Virus record (IMG/VR): IMGVR_UViG_3300021957_000292
Coordinates: 1 to 24,428 of that record
DNA from: a virus
DNA length: 24,428 bases
Strand: one strand, 5' to 3'
The translations under genes and the position numbers were made by a program. Shown one piece after another: positions 20,958-24,428 of this stretch (the stretch's first letter is position 1; every line of letters begins with the position of its first letter). The notes beneath the pieces were generated by a model. That model did no database searches and had not been told where the DNA came from. It saw nothing but the letters and a program-made list of their open reading frames with translations.

Positions 20958-23054
20958 ATGACGGATCAAACAGATCAACCTGGAAGAAGATTAGACAATC
21001 CACTAGGCGCATTATCTTCCTACACATATCAACTTTCTCTGTATATGATCAGTCCAGATGCTTACGATGCATTTGTTGCAACTGGCAGAAGAAACATCGA
21101 TGCTTTGACAGATGCAGGTGCTGGTGAAGGTACAGGCGGTGCATATCTTATTGCTCAATCAGGTGGTATCAACAATGAAAGAGAAAATCGTGGTGCAGGG
21201 TTTGACAAAGACCTTTACATTGAAAATGCTGAAATAGAACACGTAGCAGGCAGTAATTCTAACCAATCAGCAACAGGTACTTATCATGTTAAATTTAACA
21301 TCATTGAACCGTATTCGTTTTCGTTTACTACAAAACTTAGAGAAGCAAGTACTGCTATTATTAATGCATACCCAGATAGATTCAGTAGCGGCAAGAAGCC
21401 TGGTTTAAGTTCAGGCACTAGACAGTTTTTTATATTAGGTATAAAATTTTTAGGTTACGATGCAAATGGAAATATAGCAAAAGGAAAAGAAGTTTTAATG
21501 GAAGACGGTCAAGCAATTGACCAAAATGCGACTGGCGATGACGGCGCAGGATTATTTGAGACTTATTATGATATTGCTATTACTAGTATAAAATTTAAAA
21601 TTGACGGTGATGCAACAAACTATGCTTGTAAAGGTGTAGCACTAGCACCTAATAGAGCATTCGGAACTAAAGCAGGAAGATTGAAATCTCCGTATACACT
21701 AACTGGAAGTACAATAGAAGAAATGTATACAGGTGAAGAAGGGTTATTTACTAAACTAAATCAATTTGAAGTAGATCAGACTGAAGGAGATTCTGCTACA
21801 CAAGAATTTGCTAACAAATATGTATTAGAGTTTGTCGGTGACGGTGATGAAGAAATTTTAAAAACTGCAAGTATGTTAAACCCAGCAGATTTAGATAAAT
21901 CAAAATGGGGAACACCTCCTCCAGAACCAAAAACTACTAACGGAGCAGATGGTACAGGAGCAACATCAAATCCAGATGACAGTAAAAGAAGCATATCTTT
22001 TAAAATGGATGATCCTATTCTACTTACGTTTGACACAATAATTAAAAGTAGTTCATACATGTTAAATGCATTGCAAGTGTTGTACAAAAACAAAGCCGCC
22101 CCTGATTTAGATACTGGCGAAGCAGAAGCAGATGGAGGTACTAGTCAAACTCGTCTTGGTTGGTATCATGTTACTCCTATAATATCAGAAGCCCAATGGG
22201 ACGGACTAAAAAATGACTGGGCATACACAACAACATATCGTGTAGAAACATACAAGACTCCAATTGTTGAAGTGGGCGGAACAAATCCTGGCGTAGATTA
22301 TTATGGTCCTCATAAAAGATATGAGTATTGGTGGACTGGACAAAACAAAGAAATTTTAGAATATAGTCAACAACTTGACAATTTGTTTTATAATGAAACA
22401 ATCGGCAATATTAGTAAGAATGAAAATAATGCGACAAGAAATACAAATGTTGCAACTGTTAAAGAAAAATCGGCTAGACCTTCAGTAAATGCTCTTGCAA
22501 ACTCAGACTCAGTACAACAAGCATATGTTACTTCTCTGTATTCACCAGACTCTTATGCTCAAGCAAAAATAAAAATATTAGGAGACCCAGACTTCTTTAT
22601 CGAAGATCATCGAGGTGGTCCAAATGATGTATACAGTAGATTTTATGGCGATGATGGTTTTAGAATCAATGCAAATGGCGGACAAGTATTTTTTGAGATT
22701 GACTTTAAAGAAGCAGTAGACTATAATGATGATAAAGGACTTTTAGACATTAACGAAAGCATTCTATTCTTTAAATATCCAGACTGGGTAAAGGATCAAA
22801 TTAAAGGTGTTAGTTATAAATTAGTTAAAGTAAAATCAAACTTTCAGGATGGAATGTTTACACAAACACTAGAAGCAGTACTCAATTCTTTTCCTGATAA
22901 AGATCCAAGTGAAAGCGGTGCAACAGGTGACAATGAAGATGGCGGTGAGGGAAGAGAATCTACTGGCGAAGGAGAAAATAATCAACAAAATAATGCTGAG
23001 AATGTGAACATCACTCCAGCATCAAGTAATGAAGACCAAGGACCAGACGAGTAG
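20958..23054 (+). CDS. Baseplate hub protein, probable gp27/VgrG-N-like with insertions
   Basis: A 698-aa structural protein between gp53 and gp5. The N-terminal part NPLGALSSYTYQLSLYMISPDAYDAF and YHVKFNIIEPYSFSFTTKLREA looks like a beta-rich hub domain. The middle has KRYEYWWTGQNKEILEYSQQLDNLFYN, the shape of the strand in gp27-type hubs (aromatic, T-G-x-N-x-E/D-I-L). The C-terminal SYKLVKVKSNFQDGMFTQTLEAVLNSF is the usual end of phage hub domains. In T4 gp27 trimers hold gp5, the next gene here, so this protein may fill that role despite being nearly twice as long as T4 gp27 (391 aa). The last 50 residues are acidic, Asn/Gly-rich and probably disordered. The gp27 link is inference from local patterns and position. 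Confidence 0.6.
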   Translation: MTDQTDQPGRRLDNPLGALSSYTYQLSLYMISPDAYDAFVATGRRNIDALTDAGAGEGTGGAYLIAQSGGINNERENRGAGFDKDLYIENAEIEHVAGSNSNQSATGTYHVKFNIIEPYSFSFTTKLREASTAIINAYPDRFSSGKKPGLSSGTRQFFILGIKFLGYDANGNIAKGKEVLMEDGQAIDQNATGDDGAGLFETYYDIAITSIKFKIDGDATNYACKGVALAPNRAFGTKAGRLKSPYTLTGSTIEEMYTGEEGLFTKLNQFEVDQTEGDSATQEFANKYVLEFVGDGDEEILKTASMLNPADLDKSKWGTPPPEPKTTNGADGTGATSNPDDSKRSISFKMDDPILLTFDTIIKSSSYMLNALQVLYKNKAAPDLDTGEAEADGGTSQTRLGWYHVTPIISEAQWDGLKNDWAYTTTYRVETYKTPIVEVGGTNPGVDYYGPHKRYEYWWTGQNKEILEYSQQLDNLFYNETIGNISKNENNATRNTNVATVKEKSARPSVNALANSDSVQQAYVTSLYSPDSYAQAKIKILGDPDFFIEDHRGGPNDVYSRFYGDDGFRINANGGQVFFEIDFKEAVDYNDDKGLLDINESILFFKYPDWVKDQIKGVSYKLVKVKSNFQDGMFTQTLEAVLNSFPDKDPSESGATGDNEDGGEGRESTGEGENNQQNNAENVNITPASSNEDQGPDE

Positions 23055-23063
23055 GAATAACTT

Positions 23064-24428
23064 ATGCCAAGAAATGTAGACAAAAAATACGGAAACTTAA
23101 AAAGATCGCCACCAAGTCTTGGGCCGTTGCTTTGTACTGTGTATTCTAATTATGATCCGACACGACAAGGTTTATTACAAGTATATGCATCAGATAGTTT
23201 AGATACAAACACCAACAATCCACAAACTTATAAAGTACGTAGACTATCTCCGTATTTTGGTCAGACAATCGGTGGAGGTGCTGACGATGATTGGGGAAGT
23301 TATACAAGTAATCCAAGTTCTTATGGTCAATGGCAGTCTCCACCAGATATAGGTACAGAAGTTATTTGTATCTTCATTGAAGGTGATGATGTAGGATATT
23401 GTTTAGGCGCAAAACAAGACCCAAATGCTCTTACAATGATACCTGCTATAGGAGCATCAGAACAAGTAACTCTCAATGAAGGTGAAGGTCAATCATATGG
23501 CGGCTCTACAGTTTTGCCCGTCACTAATATTAATACTAAAAACCCAGATTTGGCTGACACAGTAGATTTTTTAAGTGCGGCTAAACCCGTACATAGTTAT
23601 GTTGCATCAATCATGCAACAACAAGGGATATTGAGAGACTCTTATAGAGGACCAATTACAAGTAGTGCAAACAGAGAGTCTACTAGTAGAGTGGGTTGGG
23701 GAGTAAGTACTCCTGGTCGTCCAATTTATGAAGGCGGATATACAGACGAAACTCTTGTATCAGAGTTAGGCGTAGATGCAAACGATGTAAATCAAGCAAA
23801 CTATAATGTTATAGCCAGACGTGGTGGGCATTCACTTGTTATGGATGATGGAGACATCATCGGTAGAAATCAGTTAATTCGATTACGTACAGCATTGGGT
23901 CATCAGATATTAATGAGTGATGACGGACAGATGTTGTCTATCTTACATTCAAACGGTCAAACATATATTGAATTAGGCAAAGAAGGTACAATCGATCTTT
24001 ATGCCACAAACTCTGTCAATGTACGTACACAAGGTGATCTTAATTTACATGCAGACAATGATTTAAATTTACATGCAGGTAGAAATGTTAACGTTAAAGC
24101 AACTCAAAACATGTTTGTTGATGCTGACAACAATTATTCACAGAGAGTAGGCAATGATCATACATCATATGCTCTTAACAATATGTCTTTTAAATCAGAC
24201 AACGCAATTGGATTGCTATCAGCAAATCAATTAGGTATAGAGTCTGGTATGGAAATACTTGAGAATGCCCCAAAAATACACATGAACGGTCCTAGTGCTT
24301 CTCTTATTCCAGGACTTGTAGAACCAATTGAAGTAAAACAACACCCAGATACATTATTTGATAAAGCAGTAGGATGGGCAACAGCATTGGCTCAAATTGA
24401 TAGTATCACAACACGAGCACCTGCTCAC
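23064..24428 (+). CDS. 5: Baseplate central spike gp5/VgrG-like, 3' end missing
   Basis: 455 codons are visible from ATG at 23064 to the window end. The OB-fold typical of gp5/VgrG is at about 15-125: GPLLCTVYSNYDPTRQGLLQV, VRRLSPYFGQ, then PPDIGTEVICIFIEGDDVGYCLGAK. From about 250 on (RRGGHSLVMDDGD) the sequence turns into the repetitive beta-helix type: GTIDLYATNSVNVRTQGDLN, LHADNDLNLHAGRNVNVKAT. T4 gp5 has a lysozyme domain between these parts. Here the 120-residue link (TVDFLSAAKPVHSYVASIMQ to IYEGGYTDETLV) shows no lysozyme-like sequence, so this is a spike without that enzyme, as in many marine T4-like phages. The first AGGAATAA upstream may be the Shine-Dalgarno. The end of the helix and tip are outside the window. 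Confidence 0.88.
   Translation, partial: MPRNVDKKYGNLKRSPPSLGPLLCTVYSNYDPTRQGLLQVYASDSLDTNTNNPQTYKVRRLSPYFGQTIGGGADDDWGSYTSNPSSYGQWQSPPDIGTEVICIFIEGDDVGYCLGAKQDPNALTMIPAIGASEQVTLNEGEGQSYGGSTVLPVTNINTKNPDLADTVDFLSAAKPVHSYVASIMQQQGILRDSYRGPITSSANRESTSRVGWGVSTPGRPIYEGGYTDETLVSELGVDANDVNQANYNVIARRGGHSLVMDDGDIIGRNQLIRLRTALGHQILMSDDGQMLSILHSNGQTYIELGKEGTIDLYATNSVNVRTQGDLNLHADNDLNLHAGRNVNVKATQNMFVDADNNYSQRVGNDHTSYALNNMSFKSDNAIGLLSANQLGIESGMEILENAPKIHMNGPSASLIPGLVEPIEVKQHPDTLFDKAVGWATALAQIDSITTRAPAH

Noticed and set aside
1-24428. tRNA genes, CRISPR arrays, insertion sequences, integrase or attachment sites
   Set aside because: No cloverleaf with a GGTTCGA-type loop, no regularly spaced repeats, and no transposase or integrase motifs were seen in any frame.

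Overview
This window is part of a marine T4-type myovirus genome. It is AT-rich, gene-dense and lacks host-like genes. The T4 virion cassette is clear: portal gp20, prohead core gp67-like, protease gp21, scaffold gp22, major capsid gp23, and baseplate gp53 and gp5. Recombination genes gp46/gp47 and the late sigma factor gp55 are also present. Short gp23, long gp67-like protein, QFN/Gly-rich fibre repeats and a long gp55 resemble ocean T4-like phages of cyanobacteria or SAR11. The host cannot be fixed from this sequence.

Layout. (1) 1-1125, minus: start of a repeat-built fibre or virion protein, truncated by the window edge. (2) 1222-3248: a small HNH-like zinc protein on plus, convergent with two uncharacterised minus genes that have their own consensus sigma70-type promoter. 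A good intrinsic terminator separates this promoter from gene 23. (3) 3395-9394, minus: capsid cassette 20, small ORF, 67-like, 21, 22, 23. (4) 9457-12588, minus: a very long tape-measure-like protein. (5) 12694-13766, plus: gp26-like hub protein followed by a gp51-like ORF with no start codon, which looks translated by programmed -1 frameshifting. (6) 13767-14274: about 500 bases without a convincing gene, rich in inverted repeats, a candidate structured RNA. (7) 14275-18647, minus: recombination operon gp47, gp46, a radical SAM gene broken by a one-base frameshift, and an Hjc-like Holliday junction resolvase. (8) 18744-19679, minus: gp55 with a large insertion. (9) 19860-24428, plus: baseplate genes, namely a possible tube-junction protein, gp53, a gp27-like hub protein, and a VgrG-like gp5 without a lysozyme domain so far, cut by the window end.

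Regulation. Two promoter classes are visible. Sigma70-type promoters (TTGNNN, 17-base spacer, TATAAT) precede gp55, gp47 and the 321-aa gene. Late-type boxes N(A/C)TAAATA precede structural genes. In both divergent intergenic regions the late boxes face each other across 12-16 bases. The likely flow is that host polymerase makes gp55 and the recombination proteins early, and gp55 then turns on the capsid and tail genes.

The strongest candidate for something new is the gp26/gp51 frameshift signal: slippery T TTT TTC, a 6-base spacer containing the UAA stop, then a hairpin. This mirrors the lambda G/GT tail-chaperone arrangement, next to a tape-measure-like gene. All coordinates and motifs were read by eye; no database search was run.
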